Positions 20,206 to 64,000 of a stretch of DNA of 64,000 bases are shown in pieces. Source of the stretch: Amoebidium appalachense (lineage: Eukaryota; Ichthyosporea); the NCBI GenBank assembly GCA_963693365.1, contig CAVNZM010000002.1, forward strand, positions 11,036,001-11,100,000, given 5' to 3'. A program made the position numbers and the translations under genes. The number at the start of each line of letters is the position of its first letter. Within the stretch, counting starts at the first letter, position 1. The notes beneath the pieces were generated by a model that saw nothing but the letters and a program-made list of their open reading frames with translations, was not told the DNA's origin and did no database searches.

Positions 20206-21831
20206 TTTCAATTTCAACAAAAAAAGGCAACGAATGAAAGTATCGTATATCACTGGGTAGTTAGGAAGGAGGTATGGATTGAGAAGATGACCTTAAAAAA
20301 GCAAAGCATAAGAGAGAAAGAAATGGTGGAGGAGAGAAAGGTGGTCATGAAAATTTTGATCCCATCAAGTTTGGTAGGAGGCATGCAGGTGCACGTACGA
20401 CATAGTTGATGCTCAGTTCCTCGTCACGTGCTATGGACCGGGCCAGGTCGATGGCTGCCTGCGAGTAGTCCATCCCGTGCAGGTTGCTGTAGCCCTCCTT
20501 GGCCTGGCAGCAGAAACATTATAAGCAAAATATCCAGAAACATTCACGAGAATATATACGGAAAAATATTGTCGAAGTGTCTGATGTATCATTTACCAAA
20601 CATTGCACCAGACAAAAAAAACATATACATCAAAATGTTTTATTTGCCAAAATATTCACGAGAATATATATCGAAAATTTTGCCGAAATGTTTGATGTAT
20701 CATTTACCAAGCATGTACCAGATGCATTTATACAAATTATTCGCTGTTTTATGTACTAAGATATGTAATGCTATAACTGACAGAGCAATAGACCTGATAA
20801 AGAGCAGCCGACTCGGACCTCCCCCCAACATAGAAAATGTGTATTCATTTTGATAAGCCCCATTCCACCTGTGAGCCAGCACACGATCTCCCCCCCCCCC
20901 CCCCCCCCCCCCCCCCACATTCCCCCCCATACAAAGCACACATCCCTGCCTCACCCCCCTATGCACACACACACAGCCCTACCCTGCCTCCCCCCCCCCT
21001 CCCCCCTTCCCTCCCCCCCCCCCCCCAACCCCCCTCACACTGTCATCTTCTTATACACACTGACATCCCTCTCCTCCTAAAATACGACACACACACACTT
21101 CCCCTGCCCACATACACCCACACCCACATACTACTCCCCCCCCCCCCCCCCCCCCTCCCTCCCCCAACCACCACCCCCCAAAAAAAAGAAAAGAAAAAAC
21201 GAAAACAAAAACATGCTCCACTCACCCACCCACCCACACCCAGCTACCCACCCACCCACACCTATACTCATAACCCCCCCCCCCCCCCCCCCCCCCCCAC
21301 CACCACACACATGCACATGCACACACACCCAAACCCCCCTCCCCCAAACCCCCCCACACACCCTCCTCCCCCCCCCCCCCAACCCACCTCCCCCCTCCCT
21401 CCCACCCACCCACTCCCCCCCCCCCTCCCCCCCACACACACACACACGCACACACACACATGCACGCACCAGCTCGACCAGCAGTATGCCGTTGCCACAG
21501 CCCAGGTCCAGCACCTTTGCGTCTGTCGGCAACCCCTCCCTGTCCATCCACCGCACCATGCGCTCCACACTGTCCTCCCCAAACCTGCAAACGAGAAAAC
21601 ACACCACTCAGTTACACAATCAAAGTCCATCAGCACCCCGAGACACATCTTGATGACTAATACGTGAAATCAAAGCGTTAAGGCGGGCAACTATGAATCA
21701 ACCGCCTGGGGTTGAAAGTAACCCGGAAAAACGTTTCCTACTCTTATGACTTGGTATCATGTTTCCTTGTTCACACTGCATGTCGGATCCACGAACACTA
21801 TCTAATGATATCCCCATGCCGACACATGGAG

Positions 21832-21900
<69 letters not shown>

Positions 21901-22027
21901 GGTCTTCTTACAACCCCTTAAGTCGCAATCCAGCTGTGCCCACCCCGTGCAGCCGAAAAACGTGGGTCAACCCTCTCTCGTCAATCTCTCATCTTCCTTC
22001 GAGTTAAATACCTTTCCCGTGTGTGTT

Positions 22028-22071
<44 letters not shown>

Positions 22072-22592
22072 TTGGGGAGGGCGGAGGGGGCTAGTGACGG
22101 GGATAGGAAGCGGGTAAGAGGGGGGGGGGGGGGGGGGGGGGGGAGGGGGGCGGGGGGGGGGGTGAGGGGAAAGAGGGCGCACCCACCAGACCTCGCCCAC
22201 ATCTTTATGGTCGTTGAAGTTACGCAGTTCTCTCTCGTACACGTCATCCCAGCTGCAAAACTTTGTCAGATCTATACGAGAATCCCTCCTCCTTTATCCT
22301 TCCCCCCCCCCCCCCCCCCCCTCCCCCCCCCCCCGTCCCTCCTGCCCACCAGGCCTTGAGGTCAAACATCTACCAGATGTGCCCGAGACATACTTAAGGC
22401 TTAGCGTGGACAGCCTCAAGGGAACGGAACGGTAGGAGAGATTGATGGGATCTATGGTGCATCCTCTTCGGGGCTTTCCTAACACGTCTTTTGCTCCAGT
22501 TATGGCTGTGTGAGGGAAGCTTACTGCTGCTTGGTGCCCAGGGCGGACTCTGGCAGCCGCTCAACGGGAACAGTCTCTTCGTTTTCCGCCAT
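17683..22592 (-). CDS. EEF1AKMT2: eEF1A lysine methyltransferase 2 homologue (METTL10)
   Basis: Eight minus-strand exons: 22592-22525, 22252-22187, 21584-21470, 20503-20399, 19454-19391, 18898-18836, 18279-18193 and 17783-17683. All junctions are GT-AG, phases agree, and they sum to 222 residues plus TAA. The product matches METTL10/EEF1AKMT2 throughout: N-terminal SALGTKQHWDDVYERELRNF, then FGEDSVERM, the SAM-binding motif I VLDLGCGNG at residues 69-77, the acidic-loop region GMDYS, DKGTYDAI at about 138-145 and the strand-forming block PGGLFIITSCNWT at 167-179. It ends with FTFGGQTGQTTSTVIF. Known family members are cytosolic seven-beta-strand enzymes that methylate a lysine of elongation factor eEF1A. 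The start is the first ATG and gives the family's usual N-terminus. It is divergent from the PLRG1 gene. Confidence 0.95.
18740..18805 (+). repeat. (GT)n tract in EEF1AKMT2 intron 6
   Basis: About 66 bp of GT on the plus strand, which is (CA)n in the transcript, located about 30 bases past the donor of the exon ending at 18836. A similar tract lies at 18306-18359 in the same intron. Confidence 0.9.
21833..21896. repeat. About 60-nt pure C homopolymer (G in the transcript)
   Basis: One of the longest homopolymers in the window, in intron 2 of EEF1AKMT2. On the transcribed sense it is a G run. The same intron contains a sense C run (22120-22162) and a sense (CA)n tract (22030-22070), so intramolecular pairing is possible. 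Confidence 0.95.
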
Positions 22593-23531
22593 AGTTCCAC
22601 TCGGAAAGAAAACCAAAGAAACAAACCCGGAATGCTAATTAGTTCAACTTGTAGCTTTGATCGTCAACTGAAGTTTCAGCTGGTGGTACACGTGAAGAAG
22701 GAAGGGATGTGTAGCACAAAGTCACGGTAGGTTAATTAAAATTCAAATCTGTTAAACCATACAGACGTTAATGTTGGTAGTTAAAATAAAACAAAAGTTA
22801 AATGTAGAATTTCAGAATTGATGCTTACGCAAAAAAGAGTTGTTTAAGCTACACTGATCTTTTCTCTGGCCCGAGTCTCTAGATGGCCGTGGGCCCGGTG
22901 AAATTAGGAGAAAGCACACAGAGAAGCAGCATATATTGGGATGTTTAGAGAAGGGGACAAAGAGAAAACTAGAAAACCCACCGCAGTTTAGATAGCTTTC
23001 TACACACGCGTGTGCGCATTCGGCGCCTACCCCGTCAAGAATGAAGGTTGTTGCTCTCTCTCTCCTGGTCTCTTTCTAGTTCCGAAGGAATCCTCATTTC
23101 CATGTTTTATGGTGCTCTGTTGGTGGCACAAGTAGAGCAGGCGTTCGCTGGAATGCAGAGGTGCGACAGTGCCTCCAGCGATAGCATATACCACATAATT
23201 GCCCGTTTTTTGGGGGGGTTAACCACGGTTACTTTGCTGCAAATGATTCATCAGCCATTCCGCTCATGTGTGTGCCTCGAACTGGACTTTGCGCTGCGCA
23301 CGGAGAAAGTCGTGATCACATACAAAATCGTAGCGGCCCGCACAACACTGCCCGGTTGACAGAGACCAACATCTATAAAAAATACTGGATTGAGCTCGCT
23401 TCTGTGCTCACAAGCACATAAGACACTGCCACAGTAGTAACTACCTAAACACACACCTCAAAAAATGCCCGTGGAAAGTCACCCGAAACATCTTCTGGCT
23501 CTTTAGCCTCCACCAACCTCCCTCCTCTCCA

Positions 23532-23563
<32 letters not shown>

Positions 23564-24161
23564 CCACACACACACACACAGTCAGCCCCCCCTCCCCTCC
23601 CCTTTCCGGCTTGCCTTCCTGCCTGTCCCCCTTCCCCTCCCCTTCCCCCTCCTCCTCCCCCCCCCCCCCCCCCTCTCCCCGCGTCCCACCTGTCATTATC
23701 TCCCATGCACACCCTCCTCCTACTCCCCTTCCCGATTTTTTTTAGTGCTTTTTTGCTTGCATTCCATGTTCTGCACGGGTTTCTTCGGTTTCGTGCCTTC
23801 CCCCCTCTTTAAACCTCCTTCCCGCCCCCTCCCCCCAGTCACCACTCTCTTAGTGCCTCCGTAGCCCTCGTATCATCTCTCCCCTCCTCCGTGTTCTGCC
23901 AGCTCGAATCACAACCCTACCTTTGGTTTCCTTCATCGCTCATCCCCCGACGCAAACCTTTTTACCCCTCCCCCCCCCCCCCCCCTCTCCCCCCTCCCCC
24001 CCCCTTCTTCTTCCCGACTACCAACACCACCGCTACGTTTCTTTTATCCATGTGAATCTATTCTCCCTCCTCCTTTTCAGACAGTGCAACCCCGTCCCCT
24101 CCGCCTCCTTTCTTTCCACCCTATCCCAAACTGTGTGACCAACCACATCTCCAACCCACAG
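22593..24161. promoter_or_regulatory. Divergent intergenic region between EEF1AKMT2 and PLRG1
   Basis: The two genes start outward from this 1.6-kb stretch, so it should contain both promoters and the PLRG1 5' UTR or a first small exon. 22593-23440 is ordinary-complexity DNA; 23515-24010 is pyrimidine-rich with C runs, typical of the introns here. That supports an upstream non-coding or mini exon of PLRG1 before a CAG acceptor at either 24080 or 24161. No unambiguous TATA or start codon could be fixed. Confidence 0.5.
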
Positions 24162-37634
<13,473 letters not shown>

Positions 37635-38396
37635 ATTTGGCATGTGGGTCTATTTTTGCCCCCTTACTGCGCGACCTAATTGCTCTATCAAAATAGCACA
37701 TGGGTACCAGAGAACAAGCAACTATGTAACGAGTGCTATACGGGGCTTTTAAGTGGTACTGTAGGTTGTTCTTCGCACATCGTACCTTGTTTTTTCTTTA
37801 ATCCCGTTCAGTGTGTATGTGTGTGTGTCTGTGTGCGGAAGAATGCAGCCTAATACTATATTAGTAGAGCCGGTGGGAGAGGGGGGGGGGGGGGGGGGAG
37901 ATCATATATTGCGAGGCATTCTAAGTTATGTGGATAACAAGGAAATGGGATATCCATACGGATGGCTTGGGCCTGCTTTGAGTTACTATTGTTTCCTTGC
38001 TGATTGTTTGGGCGCCTGCTTTTGCATGTGTTATAATGTCCGGGAAGAATATGCGGGCTGCTGGCGGCCCTTGCAACAATTTATGCGCTGGCGCAATTAC
38101 AGATTCTACGTACGATAAAGGCGTGATTGTTTTTTCCACTAAAGAAAGCCACACGTGAACGCCCTTGATCAGCTGATCAATTGGTTCGAGGATATGACAT
38201 ATGAGTAAAGGATAGAATGTGAAGGGTGGACGTCACCTGGCACAGGCAATGTTTGCCAGGGCAATCCGAAAACCCTGATCTGATCAACCTCGTTTAGGGC
38301 CTAAATGGTCGGTTGTCCTTATAATGACTCTCGCTCCTGTGTCCTATTTTGATTGATGTCTTGGCGGAACTCCTATTTTGATTGATGTCTTGGCGG

Positions 38397-38427
<31 letters not shown>

Positions 38428-38946
38428 ACCAAAACACACACAGACACACGCACCCAACCTAAACATAAACAAAAAAAAAAACGAGGGCCGCCATCGTCAC
38501 ATACGTAGGCTGCACACAGCTCAGTCACCACACCATCACCTCGTTGTTCCTTAAATCTATCACTTCAGAGCTCCGGCTCTCTAGGTCCCGCCAAGGAACC
38601 CTAACATGCAGTCGTACTATGTACAATCGGCCTCGCAAGAGAACTGTCAATCAAACTCCCTTCACTCACACACGCGCACGCATAATCAAAAACACAAAAT
38701 TAATTAAAACAGAGAGAGGGGAGGGGGGGGGGGAGGGGCAAGGGGAAGGGGAATAAAGAAAAAACGATGAGCCGCGAGTATAATCACCAATCTCACCAAC
38801 TCACAAAAATATCAAATTATCTATGTAGTTGCTGTGAATACGTGGGCTTCATGTCTGAAGCCTTCCAATCTTACTAACTTCCCTACTTACCATCACAAGC
38901 TCAAGTCCTTTGAAAGATCACGCCTGGTCAACTACCATAAAAGGCA
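37635..38946. other. Convergent intergenic region between PLRG1 and the acyl-CoA dehydrogenase
   Basis: Two 3' ends face each other. The DNA is mostly of ordinary complexity, with a G run at 37880-37898, a C run at 38399-38427 and a purine-rich patch at 38710-38770. A 29-bp unit is duplicated in tandem at 38342-38399. No further gene was found. Confidence 0.55.
38342..38399. repeat. Tandem duplication of a 29-bp unit
   Basis: The unit TCCTATTTTGATTGATGTCT plus TGGCGGAAC occurs twice in exact tandem and is followed immediately by a C homopolymer. Confidence 0.95.
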
Positions 38947-49495
<10,549 letters not shown>

Positions 49496-50260
49496 GATGT
49501 TTTTTTAGTAAGTAACCCTCCAGCAAACATTACCCTAACTCTTTTTGTGACAAATGACAAACGATGAAAACTGTTCTTCTTGTGACAAAGTTTGTGAGCC
49601 GTTCCGGATGCTCATCTTGTATATTTCAGAACTCATTGTATCCAATCAACAATGATTTTGCTAATACTGAATAGCCATATATGGCCTAACTATCCTGGGA
49701 AGTGCTAATGGCATTTTGCGCAAATTTCGTTAGGAATCGTCATCTGTTTTCCTTTTTGCCCTCCTCTCACAATGGTGCTCTGTCAGCCAACCGGATTTGT
49801 GCGCCCACGAATGTGTTGGAAAACTCGGAGCACGCAACAAACAGACAGATTTGCGTGACAGATTCGCTAAACGCCTTGTCTGAGATTCTGCACAAAGAAT
49901 GAAAAATATACAGCATGGGTAGGTCATATGTATAAATCCATAGTGGATTAACAATTTAATCACGCTGGGGGAAAAAAACACTCACATTGTAGGTATGCAC
50001 GGCCGATCCTTAACGGAAGTTGATCCACACACTCAAGTGGACATCATACACTTAGGCAAAACAGGTGAAGGTAGTGCAAAAATAACGTGAGCTGTGTTAA
50101 GAACATCAAGTGATGAGAAGCCAAACCAACCCATCAGTATAGCGCAAACCCAAATATGGTCATAGCTTCGGGGCATGGTGACCTGGGTCCCCCCAGTCCC
50201 ACCACCATAAACCCCTTTGGTGTGCCACGGGGCAGTGGCCGGAAATTGGGCAGCAGGGTG
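49496..50260. promoter_or_regulatory. Divergent intergenic region between acyl-CoA dehydrogenase and PC-esterase-like genes
   Basis: About 0.75 kb of unique DNA with almost no simple repeats, unusual for this window. The two flanking genes start outward from it, so a shared or bidirectional promoter is likely. An upstream in-frame ATG for the plus-strand gene occurs at 50156. No unambiguous TATA box was identified. Confidence 0.5.
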
Positions 50261-57602
<7,342 letters not shown>

Positions 57603-58388
57603 GTGGTAGAAGTGGTGGGGATCAGAGGTGGGGGGAAAGTGAGGAAAGGGAGGGGGGATGTGGTTGTGCGCGTTGAAGTCAAGGATCTTAAGGAGATTCA
57701 GAAGGTTTAAAGAGGTGAGTAAAGGAGAGGCCGCGTAAGGTGAGGGAGGGTAATATTTGGGATGTGTGTTGCTGTGAACCCCTCATTTTCGGTTTTTCAC
57801 TCTATGTAAGGATGTTGTTGTTTGGTTTGCTGTGGAGGGGATAACGGTTGTGTGACAATTGTGAACGTGTGCATATTCACGAGTTAGTTTTTAATTGTTG
57901 GGGTAAATGGAAAAATTAATCATACTCGTCTGTATGATGGTCCTCTGAATGATTTATGTTCTCTATGATTTGGCAATGTGATTTTGCATATCTGTGAAGG
58001 GTGTGCTGTATGGGTGTATTGCGCGAATGAGGATAGGAGCTTGAAAACACGAAACTCAACAGCCAAAGTGAGTCAATGTAATTTTTCATATTAGAAAAAA
58101 TTAGTTACTGCGAACTACTGTGGGGCTTTAGTTGCGTTAAATATTGGCCTCTTGGGTGCATGCCACGGTGTACATAACATTCATCCATTCATAAGGCTGG
58201 TAGACAATTGAATCAATGACTAGGCGATCCGCAAAGATAATTGTACAAAAATATCCTAGTAAATACGGTGACTTATTATCTACCCTCAGCACCCGGTGTC
58301 TGTCCCTTCACGTTTTCGTCAAGCAGAATTCATTAACCTACCGTGTTTGCCTACGACTCTCACTAGAAAACTTGCAATTGCAAACCTC

Positions 58389-58429
<41 letters not shown>

Positions 58430-58433
58430 AGCG

Positions 58434-58498
<65 letters not shown>

Positions 58499-58694
58499 AT
58501 GGAAGATCGGCTGATCGATCGTGAGAACGGTTAGCTGGGATGATGTACACGGGTGTGTGTATCCACATGCACACACATGAGCCATCTCAACCCACAGCTG
58601 CCTGGCTGCATGATCATTGACCTAGGCTACACAATACCACCCACTATATATATATATTGGTTTATTCTTGCCACACACCGCATCAACGTCGACC

Positions 58695-58735
<41 letters not shown>

Positions 58736-59369
58736 TCCCCCACGTATGTGCCCAGTTCAGAAAATGAGTAACCCCGGGCCCTAGGCCCCTGTCATCCCAG
58801 GTAAACACCCTCACACGTACCCACGCATGTCCCCGGCCATGGCCCGCAAACTGAAGTCCAGAGCTAAGGCACATACATATATTGCATGCATTATGTACCC
58901 CCAATTGCCCCACAGTCCATATATGCAAATCACTGGATACTGCCACATGTGCATGCCACACGCACGCACGCACACACGGCCCCCGATCCGTGTGCAGTAT
59001 GGCAGGCACATGCACACAAAGTTTTTAATAGAAATATGTAAAATAGCGGTGGGACACGGCCATCTAGAAACACCACGGTGTTTCTAGATAGCCGTGCGGT
59101 GGGATAATCTGAATGAAAATTTGCGATATCAAGCTCTGGCGGGATCTGGCGGCGCCCGTGTTAGCGGCAAGGCCCCCTAAACTCCGGTCAGGGGCTGTCA
59201 GGGGCCCACCGGCCAGTGGCCACCACAAAACAAATACACTAATATAACACACACACACACAAACAAAAAATACACACTATCTGTGATATCTCGCATGCTT
59301 TTCTTGATGAGCTTATCAATAAAGTCATTAAAAAGAAAAAAATACACAAACACGCACAAACAAACAAAA
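57603..59369. other. Intergenic region upstream of the selenoprotein gene
   Basis: 57603-58385 is unique A/T-rich DNA, then a C run (58389-58429), a (CA)n tract (58435-58494), another C run (58696-58734) and unique DNA to 59369. A 20-bp inverted repeat lies at 59055-59096. No exon with splice partners was seen. Confidence 0.5.
59055..59096. repeat. 20-bp inverted repeat, near-perfect palindrome
   Basis: Arms 59055-59074 and 59077-59096 (CACGGCCATCTAGAAACACC and its complement) pair with one G-T type mismatch and a 2-base centre. Cruciform or MITE-terminus-like, about 270 bases upstream of the selenoprotein start. Confidence 0.9.
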
Positions 59370-62508
<3,139 letters not shown>

Positions 62509-62652
62509 TTTCCCGTAATTTTAGATGCTAGGTTAGGGTTTTTAGGATGTAACTGTATAGGCCTCCGCTTTTGTGAACGATAGCGGTGTACTTTGATAGA
62601 CTAACACGTACTAGTTTGCACGGAGTGTAGGGTGACTTGTGGACCAGTCGGC

Positions 62653-62708
62653 CAAATGATGACGTCAGCAGCTGCAACCCGATTGGGCGGCTGGTTGACT
62701 GACTTGCC
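62653..62708 (+). promoter_or_regulatory. SECIS element (selenocysteine insertion) in the 3' UTR
   Basis: 145 bases after the stop codon. The 5' quartet strand ATGA (62659-62662) and 3' quartet strand TGA (62700-62702) flank a 12-bp helix pairing 62664-62675 with 62687-62699, with one bulged G at 62693 and two G-U pairs. The apical loop 62676-62686 opens with AAC, as eukaryotic SECIS elements require, 13 nt after the quartet. A short lower helix (CAA with TTG, GG with CC) closes below. The geometry fits a form 1 SECIS. Confidence 0.8.
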
Positions 62709-62759
62709 TTTTATGGTAGGGATAGCCCCACAAACCCTGCCGAGCCGGTGCAGGTGAGA

Positions 62760-62765
62760 AATAAA
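62760..62765 (+). terminator. AATAAA poly(A) signal
   Basis: AATAAA in a short A/T-rich patch about 50 bases after the SECIS element, correctly placed to end the selenoprotein mRNA so that the SECIS is retained. Confidence 0.6.
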
Positions 62766-63208
62766 TAAGTAATTGTGAAATAGTGCTTAAACTTGTCATG
62801 GGTGTTTCCAAACCCAGTAATCCCCGTAAGTGTACTTGTAAATACCGTAGAATAACATGCATAATGCATGCGCATTGTTTGGGAAAGTCGATCGGGATAC
62901 CGGTTTGCCCGGATTATCCCAATTGCAACTTCCATCGACATGTGCCACAGCTACCGTGCATGTACAGGGGAAAGAGTCGGTAGGGTCATCGTGATCATGA
63001 TGCATCTGATTCATGAAGTCACTGTGTGCTGCAGTGAAAACAATAATGTTATATCCCGGTAGTTTGATCTGAGCCACTCCATCCCCCCACTATGTGGCCA
63101 TTATAATTACACTCCGGGTGTTGCAAATATGTGCTGACCATGCAGTCGCTTGCATGCGTGCGTGCACACGATATATCCGGCGGGGGCACAGGGCGCGGCC
63201 GGAGGGGG

Positions 63209-63241
<33 letters not shown>

Positions 63242-63475
63242 TATATGGGATCCCGGGAGGGGCGCAGAGCCCCCGAGGGCGGGGGGTCCTAGTAGCTACG
63301 ATTATGAGAGGAAAGTACAAGCGGAAAAAAACAATGGAGAGTACATACGTGCAAACCACAAACACAATATCATGGCATAAGCTGAGCATAGCCACCCTCG
63401 AGCTCAGGCAGGGCCTAAGTCATCCCGACCGAAAATTTTTTTGTGCCTTCAGTTTTGCCTTCTATTTGTGTGTAC

Positions 63476-63547
<72 letters not shown>

Positions 63548-64000
63548 AAGGGGAAGGAAGGGAGAGGGGGGAGAAGGGGGGAAATATCGCAACTAATGTG
63601 TACACATTTATAGCACGGGCTATATACTGCTTACTTTATTTCTGCTCACAGTGCAACACGGTTTTTTTTAACTATCACACGTCAGTCTGAGAAACCAATC
63701 TGCCGCACGCAAGACCAGAAGAGTGCACACCAATTCATACAGATTATCTTGTACTATGGCAGCACATTTCCACAACATGAACTATAGAAGTTGCATGGTT
63801 TAAAGCAGTCACCTATTTAGGCACCGACAGAGCTAACGAACACTTTCAACTAAAAACCTTCAACTCGGTCTGGAATATATATCCACCACCATGTATGTAC
63901 CACCAAACATTCGTTTGGTAAACATCGGTAACATATCCATGATTCAGAAACATGTGTACACAAACCACCAGACCAGGCTCCGACACATTACAATACTTCA
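62766..64000. other. Right edge, no gene identified
   Basis: Unique DNA to about 63190, a G run at 63211-63240, then a possible decayed minus-strand copy of the dispersed repeat at about 63316-63430 (GGCATAAGCTGAGCATAGCC and a CTCAGGCAGGGCCTAAGTCA end). After it come a T run (63479-63514) and a G run (63515-63546). The last 450 bases are A/T-rich unique DNA with no exon seen. Confidence 0.5.

Noticed and set aside
23048-23359. A 103-codon frame in the divergent EEF1AKMT2-PLRG1 spacer
   Set aside because: It starts with a non-ATG or internal Met, has no splice partner and no recognisable domain; more likely promoter or 5' UTR sequence.
24084-24161. Start of PLRG1 at a GTG in frame upstream of 24162
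   Set aside because: It is not an ATG, and the peptide shows no similarity to the family; a CAG acceptor at 24161 is a better explanation.

Overview
This is nuclear DNA from a eukaryote with many spliceosomal introns, most likely a unicellular protist or alga; I cannot place the lineage. Evidence: five clear multi-exon genes with GT-AG introns mostly of about 0.2-2 kb, no bacterial operon structure, eukaryote-specific proteins (a Prp19-complex WD40 protein and an eEF1A lysine methyltransferase), a mitochondrial-type presequence, and a eukaryotic-type SECIS element in a 3' UTR. Introns and intergenic DNA are packed with (CA)n/(GT)n, (GA)n and long C or G homopolymers. These produce many spurious open frames (His-Thr, Val-Cys, Pro, Gly, Ser-Leu or Glu-Arg repeats), which I left out. 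I rebuilt the genes exon by exon by matching splice sites, reading phase and recalled family conservation. For the five best genes every phase closes and the summed coding length is a multiple of three.  Layout. 0.7-1.5 kb (+): the 3' end of an unrecognised gene. 1.5-5.9 kb: mostly simple repeats with one possible isolated exon on the minus strand. 5.9-7.6 kb (-): an intronless OFA-type major facilitator transporter. 7.6-9.8 kb: intergenic, with a long (GA)n tract. 9.8-15.8 kb (+): an 8-exon gene for an acidic, helical protein, carrying an in-frame TAG. 15.8-17.7 kb: intergenic. 17.7-22.6 kb (-): an 8-exon eEF1A lysine methyltransferase 2 (METTL10) homologue. 22.6-24.2 kb: divergent intergenic region. 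24.2-37.6 kb (+): a 15-exon PLRG1/PRL1 spliceosomal WD40 protein. 37.6-38.9 kb: convergent intergenic region. 38.9-49.5 kb (-): a 15-exon AidB/ACDH-11-type acyl-CoA dehydrogenase with a mitochondrial presequence. 49.5-50.3 kb: divergent intergenic region. 50.3-57.6 kb (+): a 9-exon membrane-anchored PC-esterase-like protein whose nucleophilic Ser appears to be replaced by Asp. 59.4-62.5 kb (+): a 3-exon AhpD/carboxymuconolactone-decarboxylase-family protein in which an in-frame TGA sits exactly at the second redox cysteine. A well-formed SECIS hairpin and an AATAAA follow it, so I read it as a selenoprotein.  The genes do not form one pathway. They are housekeeping and metabolic genes: splicing, translation-factor methylation, acyl-CoA oxidation, peroxide/thiol redox and transport. 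The most notable points are the CxxU selenoprotein with its SECIS, a dispersed repeat family lying in introns almost always in the sense orientation with its poly-C tail toward the 3' splice site, splice sites that arise directly from (GT)n and (CA)n tracts, and a perfect 40-bp intronic hairpin.
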